Shown here: piece by piece, positions 22,737-33,810 of the stretch
How positions within the stretch are numbered: the first letter of the stretch is position 1
Layout of the letters: the number at the start of each line of letters is the position of its first letter
Source of the DNA: Gymnothorax reevesii
Taxonomy: Eukaryota; Chordata; Actinopteri; Anguilliformes; Muraenidae
Length of the DNA: 64,000 bases
Direction of reading: 5' to 3'
Assembly: GCA_029721435.1 (NCBI GenBank)
Contig: CM056577.1
Span: 118,418,219-118,482,218 of the forward strand
The notes under the pieces: model-generated
Databases searched by the model: none
Seen by the model: only the letters and a program-made list of their open reading frames with translations
Told to the model about the DNA's origin: nothing
Program-made: the position numbers and the translations under genes

Positions 22737-23557
22737 TATAATCCACAAAAACCATTTACTTCACATGCCATTTGTTAAGGAAGTGAGCTACCCAGCTAAC
22801 TCAACTTTTCCTGAATTCCTTTGATGAAAATCATCAGACAACTATTCGAATAGCTAGCTTCTTGTCATTTCTGTAATCCTATTCAAAATGCCTTCATTAG
22901 AGTGCACTCTGACTCTGCATCTGGTGTTTTGTCTGGCTCATGACAATACGGAAAATTCAATCTCATTGCTGAAACTGAGGGTCCATCAAGATAACATTAT
23001 AATAATGTGTGACATCAGCAATTAGTTTGTTATAGCTTGCTTAGCTCAGTTTATGACAAGGTAAACGGCGAAACATCAACACCACATAAAATGTTTCTGT
23101 GGCACGCTCTGTGTTTTCGTTAGTTGCACTAAAGGTCTGTTTCACTGAATAACAAGTGTTCAAGGTTTAGTTAGCTGTTAGCCAATAACCTGCCAGTGGA
23201 GAAGATACGTTTTGAGTTGACAAACTCATGAGGCAGCCCTACTTCTTCCTCTCATGTTGGGCTGCAGATGTGTCATGTAGTACGCTACGCTACCCCCTTG
23301 AGGTAAGAGGACGCACTACTAGGCAGGACAGGCTGGACAAGTCCAGAGCTAGGTGGTTAGCAAGCTTACTTCAGTAGATATCTCTGCAACACAATACATA
23401 GACAGTTTGGACATACCATCAACACAGTTAAATTCATCATACTACATTAGTATCTTAAATTCATTATTAAATGTTTCTAATTAAAAGTCTGGTCAAATTT
23501 TACATATTGCACTATTAACCAAAATCAAGAGTTAAAAACAAATAGTTAGTTATTCAT
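22737..23557. other. No gene seen
   Basis: AT-rich DNA between two Tc1-type elements, with no domain or splice structure recognised. Confidence 0.45.
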
Positions 23558-25570
23558 TGCAATCCCAATTCCGAAATAGTTTGGACAAAGTGGAAATTTT
23601 GAATAAAATCAAAATGCAATGACTTTCAGATGACATGAGCCAATGTTATTTACAATAGAACAAAGATAACATTTCAAATGTTGAAACTGAGACATTATAC
23701 ATTTTTATCCACAAAATGAGCTTATTTCAAATTTTCTGGCTGCAACGGGTATCAAAATAGTTGGGACGCAGGCCAAAAAAAAGGGCTGAAAAAGCTATCA
23801 AAATATAGGAGAATCAGCTGAAAGAACATTTGGCAAGTAATTAAGTTAACTGGCATCAGGTGTGTAACATGATTGGCTATAAAAGGGATGTCTTAGAGAG
23901 GCAGTCTCTCTCAGAAGTAAAGATGGCCAGAGGCTCGCCAACCTGTGAAGGCTTGCGTAAAAAAATTGTGGAATACTTTGAAAACAATGTTCCTCAACGT
24001 CAAATTGCAAAGGCTTTGAAGGTCTCATCATCGACAGTGCATAACATCATCAAAAGATTCAGAGAAACTGGAAAAACCTCTGTGCGTAAGGGACAAGGAC
24101 GAAGACCTTTACTGGATGCCCATGATCTTTGGGCCCTCAGGTGCCACTGCATCACTTACCGGCATAATTCTGTCATTGACATTACTAAATGGGTCCAGGA
24201 ATACTTCAAGAAACCACTGTCTGTAAACACAGTCTGCTGTGCCATCCACAGATGCCACCTAAAATTCCATCATGCAAAAAAGAAGCCATTGTTGAGCATG
24301 ATCCAGAAGCACCAACGTGTTCTGTGGGCTGAGGCTCATTTAAAATGGACTGTAGCTAAGGGTCCTGTGGTCAGACAAGTACAAATTTGATATTCTTGTC
24401 GGAAATCATGGGCGTTGTGTCCTCCAGGCTAAAGAGGAGAAAGACCACCCCTCCTGTTGTCAGCGTTCAGTTCAAAAACCAGAATCTCTGATGGTATGAG
24501 GATGCATAAGTGCATATGGAGTGGGACACGTGCATGTTTTAAAAAGCACCATGAATGCTGAAAGGTATATAAAGGTTTTAGAGCAACATATGCTCCCCTA
24601 CAGATGATATCTATTCCAGGGAAGGCCTGGTATATTTCAGCAGGACAATGCAAAACCACGTACTGCAGCTATTACAACAGCATGGCTTCATAGTAGAAGA
24701 GACCGTGTGCTGAACTGGCCTGCCTGCAGTCCTGATCTTTCACCGATTGAGAACATTTGGTGCATAATTAAACAAAAAATCTGTCAAAGGAGACCCAAAA
24801 CTCTCCAGCAGCTGGAAGCCTGTATTAAACAACAGATCAAATTCTGATGGCTTAACTCAAAAAACTTGCCTCCTCGATGTCCAGATGCCTCCACTCTGTG
24901 TTAAAAAGAAGAGGGGATGCTACACCATGGTAAACAGGCCCCTGTCCCAACTTTTCCTGTAGACTTGTGGCGGCCATCAAATTTGAAATGAGCTCATTTT
25001 GAGCATGAAATTGTAAAATTTCTCAGTTTCAACATTTGCTATGTTATCTCTGTTCTATTGTGAATAAAATACTGGCTGGTGTGATTCAGTGGCGTAGCCA
25101 GCGACACGTCCCTTTGACAGTAATTAGTCCTGGCTAGTTCTCAATCATTTTCCTTTATTGACACATTTTCCAATTTTCTGAATTTGCAACGGAAGACATG
25201 GTTTCTCTCGATATGCGATCTAACAGTGATTAAATTATGGGAAAAATTCTGAACATGAACCAGTTCAATCAACGCAAAGCATTGGCCTATTAATAAGTAT
25301 ATTATTTTGCTGTACTGAATTTAGCCCATGATTTCATCACTGTTAGATCGCATATGGAAAGAAACCGTGTCTTCAGTTGCCAATTACGATAATTGGACAA
25401 CGCGTCAATAGAGGAAAATGATTGAGAACTAGCCAGGACTAATTACTGCCATAAAGGGACGCGTCTTGGCACACCCGCTGGCTACGCCACTGGTGTGATT
25501 TGAAAGTCATTGCAGTTTGATTTTATTCACAATTTAAACTTTATCCTAACTATTGCGGAATTAGAGTTAT
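23558..25570 (+). mobile_element. Tc1-like transposon, family 2, carrying a hAT MITE
   Basis: The left end reads caatcccaattccgaaatag and the right end is its diverged inverse (tattgcggaattagag). Without the 414 bp of the MITE plus duplication, the element is about 1.6 kb, matching the copy at 17251-18828. The plus-strand transposase begins ATG at 23860. The first 176 codons keep the helix-turn-helix ([17 protein letters not shown]) but end before the catalytic core. Later segments (PACSPDLSPIENIW near 24718-24760) lie in another frame. Inactive. Confidence 0.9.
25087..25492. mobile_element. hAT MITE with perfect 8-bp target duplication
   Basis: The inverted ends are CAGTGGCGTAGCCAGCG and CGCTGGCTACGCCACTG, exact over 17 bases. 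The flanks gtgtgatt (25079-25086 and 25493-25500) are an exact 8-bp target-site duplication. The 406-bp body is two complementary arms and is clearly related to the larger foldback element at 3023-3908. It is inserted in the right inverted repeat of the Tc1 copy around it, so it moved after that Tc1. Confidence 0.95.
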
Positions 25571-27635
25571 ACTTTTTTAAACTTAAAAATGTTCCAATTT
25601 AGTCCGAATAAGTATTAAATTAGTATACTTTCTAGTACACTACTAGTACCTGTACATGGTCCGTAGTATACTTGCTATACTTATACTCATGTATAGGCTA
25701 CTTAATATTATGAACTTCTAGTATACTACTTTTTGCTAAGGGAAAGCAGTCCCGACTTGTTCAACCAGGAAATTGCGAGATTTTAATAACAATCTTTTGG
25801 CAAAACTCGCGACTGCTTCTTTTGGTTTTAGTTTATACCTCAAAAGCAGGAATTTTAAAAAAGCGTGTGTTGACCTACATACCTCGTTTTCATACAACAA
25901 TAGCCAACAGCGCTATTTTCGAGAGAGACCTCAGTGTGAACCAAACAACCGTGCGCATTCGGCACACTGCACATCGCTAAGAGTTTTAGTCAAATTGAGA
26001 GCAGTTGCATTTGCTTCCAAGAATTAACGGTGTTTTATGAGAAATGCTGAAACCCACCAAGTTGCACAAGTTCAAGAGCAGCAGACTTTCAGTATCTCAA
26101 CCCACTCAAGTTCAAAACAAACGTTCGGTCTACAGTGAATAATTTTCCCTTGTGTTCTACTCTGAGTAAGTACTCTCAAATAACATTGTATAGGAGTCAC
26201 TGTAACCTGCAGCTGTAGCCAGTGCTGAATTTTTTTCTTGGCCACACTTCGCACTTATACGTGTGGCCCATGCTGAAATTTTCCCTTGGCCACGACTTAA
26301 AAAATAACCTTGGCCAAGAAAAATAATTGTGTCTTTGGACACACAGCAATGGCGCAATGTGCATCTTGGCCACACTTATACGTGCGTCTAACGCGAATTT
26401 CGATCGATTTTTGCGATTGGACGCACTGATGTAAGTGCGAATAGTCACTTCGATTCTAGATTAGTGTGAACCATATTTAAGCAACAGCTCGATCAACAAC
26501 CACAACATCACAAATTATATTCGCAGTGTGGTGGGTGGTCGCTCTTTACCACATTACTGTTGAGGAACAACTCAATAACTTACCGTGAAAAAAAAAAACA
26601 AAAACAGTGTCTAGAGGCACGGCAGTTTATATTGGTACAGCAGCCGATTTCAAGGGATTAAGAAAGGATTCGGGATTATGGTTAGGGGAAGGTTTAGAGG
26701 TTAGGGTTAGGGCTTGAAAAGGGGACTGCCGTACCTCTCCACATTGAAATGCATTGAAAAACTGCCGTACCCGTAGCAACTGCCAAAAATGCTACTTATC
26801 TTACACTTAGACACTGGACAGCAGACAGGCTTAAGCGTCATTGCTTGAACAAAATGCACAATATAAGTTTTTTACATAAGTTGCATGCGATTTCTGAAAA
26901 GATTCAGAATTCACCAGGGTTTTGTTGCAAAAATGCAAATAAGGCGACCCAGTCCGAGAGCGGGATGATGAATTCGAATGGCCTTAATTCAAGCAAACTG
27001 CTTTAAAACATTGACCAACTACGACTGATAAAATACCAACAACAGCAGTAAGAAGTAATGCGACAACGTATCAGCGACTGCATTAGCTCTGCTTTCTGTC
27101 TCATATAGCCAACATGCGAGCAACGCTCAATAAACTGAGAACAAACATCTACTAAATTCCATTACGAAATAATATAGCCTAGTAGATTATGGACATAACA
27201 CAACGAAAAAAATAAATAAACGTTATAAATAACATCAAGTGCCTTAACTTCGCTTACAATGAATAATCAAGACATTAAACTATTTTAATCTTCAAAAAAA
27301 TGTGGAACGCAGTAGCATTTAAAAACTTACCGTTTTTTCAGTGAATGGTATTTGATTGCCTATTGACAAAGTTAACAAGCCCACGCCCATGTGTTATTTT
27401 GATTTTCAGGGAGGTGTATACTCAGAGGCGGACGATGCTCAGGCTTTTTCCACGTCTCACGTTCAGCCCCCTCCCCTAAATTACTTTCGTGTGTCGTCAT
27501 ATAGAACATTAAATTGAAATACCCCAAGACATTTGTGAATTTGTCGCCAATTATATGTGGCTGTATTCATTGTAGACAGTGAGCACTCATCCTTAGCGAC
27601 GAGAGACAAGACCTATTTAACATTTTTCAGTTTAA
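25571..27635. other. No gene seen; short repeats
   Basis: Near 26215-26440 the block cttggccacactt recurs three times with cttatacgtg. At 26610-26742 a ctagaggcacggcagt / actgccgtacctct inverted pair encloses a short TTAGGG-like stretch. No protein domain was recognised in the frames. Confidence 0.45.
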
Positions 27636-28335
27636 CAGTGCTGTGTATTTACCCTCTTCCCATTTAATTTTTTTATTTGTCATATGTAAATGTTTCAGAT
27701 CAACAACTAATTTTGAGCCATAGACAATTCGAGTAAACACAAAATGCAGGTTTTAAATGACCAATTCATCAATTGAAGGTCAAGAGTTATTCAAAATACA
27801 TCACCCAAAGTGAAAAAAATAATTATTCCCCAAAACCTAACGAGTGGTCGTGCCATCCTTGGTGACAACAAGTGCAATCATATGCTGACAATGACTGTCA
27901 ATAGTTTTTTTTTTATATTGCTGCAGATGACTTTTGACCCACATACTCCTCTTTTCTTTCTTGTTTAAATTCAGCCACATAAGAGGGATTGTTTTTAGCA
28001 CAAACTGCTTGTTTAGGGTCATACCGGATTCTAGTCAGGACTTTGACTATGCCACTATTAAATCTTCATTTTGTTTCTTTTGAGCGAGATGTACAGAGCA
28101 CAATTCATAGGTCCATCATTCCATCAGCTAAGCAGCCCCAGATCATCACACTACCACCTCTGTCTTTAATTGGATTGATTTTATTGTGGAATGCTGTGTT
28201 TACCCCAGATGTAACAAGACCCATGTCTTCCAAAAAGTTCCTCTTTTTAACCATCAGTTTACAAAGTATTATCCGAACATTCCTGGGGGTAATCAAGATT
28301 TTTTCAGCAGAACCAATATATTCGATCACTACACT
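27636..28335 (-). mobile_element. Tc1-like transposon fragment, family 1
   Basis: The left end cagtgctgtgtatttaccc at 27636 and internal blocks (aaatgcaggttttaaatg, gtcgtgccatccttgg) align with the copies at 4907 and 38540. The minus-strand frame 28329-28105 retains the SVMIWGC motif, an FHNKIN-like stretch and RNVRI. The element is cut off at its right side near 28335, and no right end was found. Confidence 0.75.
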
Positions 28336-29610
28336 GAAAGTTCAATCAAAATGCAAGAAGATACAAGTTGCATTCAAGGAAATTAAGTCCAATTTTGAAA
28401 CCTATTTTCCTTGGGTAAATCTTTTGTCAAAGAAGTTTCAAAATATGGTAACGCTGCAAGCACTGACCTTTCTTTCCCAACTGACTTTAGTCAGACCAGC
28501 AAGAACATCTGACTTAATCTTCACATTTACATGACAAAAACCTGCTGTTCTTTCCAGAATGTTTTCACAACAATTTTAGCCCACCCAGAAAATTACATAT
28601 CAGAAATGAGCCGTATTTGATATTGTTGGATGTGTTAAGGGCTTTCAGCTGGCTGCAATTCCCTCTCCTTCAATGTTTTCTTTTAGAGTGCATTGCGGAG
28701 CATGAAGTCTCTTCCGTGTACAAGGCTGTAAGTTTACTTTGCACTTTGAATATTGGGGAGATAAAGTGCACAGTGAGAAATGCTGCTCTCATGGGGGGAG
28801 AAAAATGTTTTCTGGGGTGTTCTAAGAGCAAAATACTAATCACTAATGATAAATATATCACAACTGCAATGTAATGGATATTTATATATTGCGAGGGGTA
28901 CAACCCCTATACCCCCTATAAATTATTCCTTTGCCTATGTGCCTAAGCAAAGTAATCAACACGTAGACCCCTCTCAATTCATATCTAGATTTTAATCAGT
29001 TTCCATTGGTTTAATGTTCAAATATAGGATGTAAGTTCTTGAATTAATTTGATTTTTCTCCACAAATATAGCTTTAGCGTATTTCCTGAAGTGGAAAATG
29101 TCTTCTTTTAATTGAATAGTCAGTAGACCATGACATTTCAATTCTGCTGAGGTTGAATTCTGAGAAATGGACTTGCCATGAACGCTTAATGGTGTGTCTT
29201 CGCCATGTCAATTTGAACATACCATGCCATTAAAAATAGGTTCACTGGGGCACTCAAAGAGCAACAGACTAAATGTAAACTTGTAGAAGATGTGCATTCT
29301 GGAAAATGAAAGCCAGTGAGGGTAAATGCTGTTATGAAAAGCTGTGCATGATACCTGACAACAACTTCATATCTCAGTTGTTTTCAAAACACTTGAAAGG
29401 TAAGAAAGTTCCTGTTTCCTGTCAAGGGTCTTCATTTCCTTTCTCAAACAGTAAGATTTTACAGCAAAGAAAAATCCAGCTTGATTGCATGGAACTTCTC
29501 GCAGTGTAAGACAACAATAACAAGACAGTATGCAAACATTTTACTTATTCAGAATTCCCCTGATCTTTACTCTCTGAAAATTGTATAAATCTCTGAATTA
29601 TATGTGTTAT
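28336..29610. other. No gene seen
   Basis: Only unassigned short frames occur on both strands. No domains or splice structure were recognised. Confidence 0.45.
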
Positions 29611-29720
29611 ACACAGCAAATATCCCAGTGTTAACTGAACTCCAGTAGAGTTTATATGAGACCAGCTGGTCTCTTATAACCTCTACTGGTGTTCAGTTAA
29701 CACTGGGATTTTTTTCTGTG
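29611..29720. repeat. 110-bp near-perfect palindrome
   Basis: Arms of 55 bases meet without a loop at accagc|tggt (centre 29665/29666). The strongest paired block is tcccagtgttaactgaac (29622-29639) with its inverse in 29692-29709. Such loop-free foldbacks are known as tiny MITEs in fish. No flanking duplication was resolved. Confidence 0.8.
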
Positions 29721-31213
29721 CAGTGCTGTGAGACTGAAGAAAAAGCTGTGTGATTAATGCTTGTGAGAGAGTTCAGTGTGCCAGTGAAAGTTCAGCATGT
29801 CCCAAGTTCTTGTCATGTGGACCCAGATGCACACGATCACTGTCATTTGGTTAGTTTCGTCTTTTTGTCTCGCGTTAACCACTGCAGACAAGTTACTGAT
29901 TATTACGTCAGGAGAGGACTTGGAAAAAGAATCAGTAATTGCAGATCTGGAGATGATTCTGGGGGTGTAGATCTATAAGAATGAGACGGCAGATTGGGTT
30001 GAGATAGCTAATTTTACATTTGTGGTGAAGTTTAAGATTCTGTTCTCAGCTTCAAGTCTATTGTAGAGGTTTGAACGAAAGAAAAGCTTTTTTTGTTCTT
30101 ATTGAAAATGTGTCTGAGTCCCCGTTTACTCTCAGTTTTAGCATGCATTTTGGGTTATCGGATCACAAGTTGTCTGCGCCAAATGCAAGTGTAAATGGGT
30201 TGCAAGATGCATTGAGATCCTGTCACGCAAACCACTTGCGAGAGTGGTCTGCGATGCATGTGACCACACATGTTTGGTAGTATGAACGCTAATCCCTCCT
30301 GATACGACCCCAATGAGGATGTAACCGGAAAAATGCCATCATACCGTTCTTTGAGGTCTTATGGTCATAGCAGCGGAGAAAGCGAGAACTTTCCAATGAA
30401 GTATCCTCTTCCTGTGTGCTCTTGCAAGTAGCAAATGCACCTGTCTGGCGATTTAAAAAACTTAATTAATTAATTAATCATCTTTACATATAAACTATGG
30501 GCAGAAACATCCTAGCTTGCCCAAAAAACAATGTGAAACAGGGTCAAAATCTCAGCTTCCTCTGGCTGGAACGGCTGCCATTGCTCCAACCTGTCACCGA
30601 CCATACACACTAATAGGTCGATAATTCTCATTTTCTCTGATTTACGACAGAGAGTAGCCTTCCCTAAAATCGCGCCCCTACTGGCAGCAGGAAGGTACTG
30701 TTAGATTTACAGTTTCAGTTCCTGATACAGTTTCAGTCATATTTACGATGTGTGTAAGGATTAGAGTTGGGGTTAGGGTTATGGTCAGGGATAGGTTTAG
30801 TATTAGGATTAGGTTTTGGTTTAGGCTTGGAATTTACTGACGGCGATGCTGACGATGGAAACTAGATTGTAGTTATTTAAATGATCGCTAGAGGTCGCTT
30901 AACTCCTAAACGTAACTTTAGGTCATAGTAAGCTGCTTGACAAACAAACTTTCCGGCCGTCTTTTGTTGGAGGACAGGGTCAAATGAGGAAACATTATCG
31001 AGTTCCATGATATAAAGCAGTACAGTCTATCACATAAACCCACATCACAGTATAAGCATTTGTAGAGTGAAAGGTGTACACAGGTATATGGTGCGTATCC
31101 ACCTCATTTTCTGTCAATTTACAGTAAACCCACCTATCAGCCTAAAAGCTATTGAGGAATATTGGAGATGTACCCGTTTTCTCCTTGGTGAAGTACCCAT
31201 CTACCTAATAGAG
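29721..31213. other. No gene seen
   Basis: Contains a GGTTAG-rich degenerate stretch at about 30755-30830 and an aattaattaatta run near 30464. No coding region was recognised. Confidence 0.45.
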
Positions 31214-31836
31214 CAGTGGTTCCCAAACTCGGTCCTGGGGACCACTATGCATGCCAAGGGTAACTCAACATTCAAATTGCACTCAATTGAAAACCTCGTT
31301 TTGTTGGCTGCATAAAATGAGGAGAAAATGTGATTCTTGAAACCAAAGGATTAATTGGCTTCTAATTGTCAAAATTGTGGACGCATGGCCACTAAAAATA
31401 GTCATTTAGTAGGTCATTAAGAATTCAAAGACAAAGGCAGTTACATTGAGCCAAACCTGTTTGGTGTTATTTTTGTGATTGGCATTGGAAATTCATTAGC
31501 TTAGAACTTTGAAAGCCTGCATTCATAAACCTAATTAACACCTTACATTTTCACCTCAGTCTTGAATTTGGTCAATGTTAAAACAGTGATACCGCTGCTT
31601 GGCTTGGTTCCCAGGAATAATAAAAAAATAAACAGCAAGTACATCTAGCTATGACACAGCATAGAATTCATAGCCATTTCTGTCAATGTAATTTAAGAGT
31701 GTGAAACGTCTCACTCGCCCAAAAAGTAAACTAATTAAGAAAACTTAACTGCTTGTTCATTCTTGGATTGTACTTGTGGTTGGAACAAAAACCAGCATAC
31801 ACAATGGGTTCCCAGGACAGAGTTTGGGAACCACTG
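31214..31836. mobile_element. hAT-type non-autonomous element, CAGTGGTTCCCAA ends
   Basis: The ends cagtggttcccaaactcgg and the inverse (cagagtttgggaaccactg) are nearly perfect inverted repeats. The flanking 8-mers are taatagag (31206-31213) and taaaagag (31837-31844), a 7/8 match. The body is 623 bp with no coding capacity. The subterminal block with accaca and ttgg matches the ends of the old element at 2855-6633. Confidence 0.88.
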
Positions 31837-31869
31837 TAAAAGAGTATACCCCCTTTTCCACAGACCCTA

Positions 31870-32132
31870 CACTGTAAACCTTGATAATGTAGTGAACTCA
31901 AATGTTTTATGGAAACTGATACCTCAAAAAAAAAATTCTGTAGGCCAACTTAATTGCATTGTTTGGAATAAACTTAAAGAAAATAAGAGAATGTTTTTTA
32001 TTTTTTGTTTTGTTTTTACATGTTTTTAAGTGCTGAGAACACAAGATCATTAAGTTCGCATACTTAACTTTCTTGAGGTAATCAGTTTCCACAAAACATT
32101 TGAGTTCGCCATACTTGTCAGGGTTTACAGTG
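31870..32132. mobile_element. Foldback MITE with CACTGTAAACC ends
   Basis: cactgtaaacc at 31870 and its inverse ending 32132 are flanked by TA on each side. Arms of about 60 bases (with aaatgttttatggaaactga and its inverse) pair. The centre holds A/T-rich filler. A lone right arm of the same family is at about 32560-32634. Confidence 0.82.
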
Positions 32133-32689
32133 TACACCACTGAGTATAGGTCAGTTGACTGGCTTGCTACACGGCTTTGGAATGTGCATAACTGGAAATG
32201 TGTGTTCTGACTATTCCATCGCTGTTCCATCTCTGTCCATCATGGTTCATATCTTCAGATGCTATCCCGTTCAGATGATCTGTCACGACCTGCCTCTCCT
32301 ATCTCAGGGTATATTGCACCACAGTGAAATCCCATAAATTCCATAAGTTGAAGAAAACTGCAGCAGGAAAAAAAACTGTGTCATCAACAGCAAACAAGTG
32401 TGAAATGTGGAAGGGTACAGAGACAGGAGGACAGGTGTACACTGGCTTTAGGGAAACCTAATCAGAAGAATTAAAGCAGGAGGGCTGGTAGAGAAACAGG
32501 AAGAGGAAGTGACAGAATCAGAACTAAGTTCATTCCACACAGCGCAATTAAGTTGGCCTTCACAATTTTTTTTTTTTTTAGGTATTCGTTTTCCTCAAAA
32601 CATTTGAGTTCACCACACTATTAGGTTTACAGTGTAGCTCTGGCTTTGTGGTCAACTCCTGCCTTCCTATTCATTCTCATTAATTCTTC
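32133..32689. other. Unassigned, with a lone MITE arm at 32560-32634
   Basis: The arm reads aaaacatttgagttcacc and ggtttacagtgta, matching the right end of the MITE at 31870-32132. No coding region was recognised. Confidence 0.5.
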
Positions 32690-33810
32690 CAACTATCTTT
32701 TTGTTATGGCTATGGTTTTCGGTCATGTTTAAGTTCTTGTTCTGTGTTCATGATTATTGTCTTTTATTTATTCTTTTTGGTTATTGTTACACTCAGGTTT
32801 TTGGTTCATTCCATTTCTCAGTTCCATTGCACTTGTCTCCCCTGTCTTGTGATCTAGTTGGTTCAGTCCGTCTTCCCTGTCTGCGTGCCCACTGACTTCG
32901 GGTGATTTAAATGCATTCCGGTGTTTAAAATATTCCTTCGATTCTCGTTTTCTTCCTTCGCCTTTCTGTTCTGATTACCAACAAGACTAACATTTGTATT
33001 TTGTATCATAGTCTGCTAACATAATTAATCCATGTAGATAAGATTACTAATTTACTAATGAACACTCTAGTTTAATATGTAAAGTTGCACCGCTACTAAT
33101 TCAGACTAATTCCCTCTCCACAATCGCCCTGTTCTATACTCCGCTCCTTAGCCTGTCTCTTTCTCTCCTCAGCTTCAGCGAGATCTCTTGCATGTGCTTA
33201 ATCACCCTCCTGCGCTAGTTATCTGTGCACGTAGAACTCCTGCACCGGAGCTGTTTAAATGTCTTAGGATGTTTGTGTGATTCCTGTTCGTATATTGTGT
33301 TTCGCCATTTTTCGTGGTTAGGGCTTCTCGATGTAATTAGCCTTATTCTCTACACCTGATTTTTGTATAGCATGTGATCTTCCCTGTGTGTATATTTGCA
33401 GTCTTTTCACTCACAGCTCTTGTCAGAACGTTGATCAATACTTCTTTGTGCAGAGCACCTCGTATTCTATTGAATATTGTTTCGCTTCTACTGGATAGTC
33501 CGACCTTGATTCTTGCTATTGCCCTTTTCGTACTGTTTTTGTCTTTCTGGACTTCAACCCATTTTTGTATGACCACGAGTTCTGTGTTTGGATGCCCTGT
33601 GTATGACCCTTGGCTTTGCTCATCGACTACGACTTTTTGCCTATTGTTTTTGTACCTCTGCTCATCTGTCTTACTGGTTCTGACTCCTGCCTGTCTAGTC
33701 GACACTGTTTTTGGATTTCGTATTGTGGCTTGGCAATTCCTGTGTTTTTTGGCTTTGACTCGGACTCCAATAAAGGCATACGTTTATTGGATTTCTGTCT
33801 CTCCTGAACT
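32690..33810 (+). repeat. Long T-rich repeat ending in AATAAA (copy 2)
   Basis: Same texture as 553-1850 but on the plus strand, with poly(A) signal at 33769-33774 and an end near 33810 (tatgtcaca). The long frame 33374-33955 is a product of T-rich composition (Leu, Phe and Ser runs). Its reverse strand is also open. It is probably a retroelement LTR or similar. Confidence 0.55.

Noticed and set aside
26701..26712. TTAGGG repeats as interstitial telomere
   Set aside because: Only two units, inside a short inverted repeat. The GGTTAG-like words near 30755 are also too degenerate.
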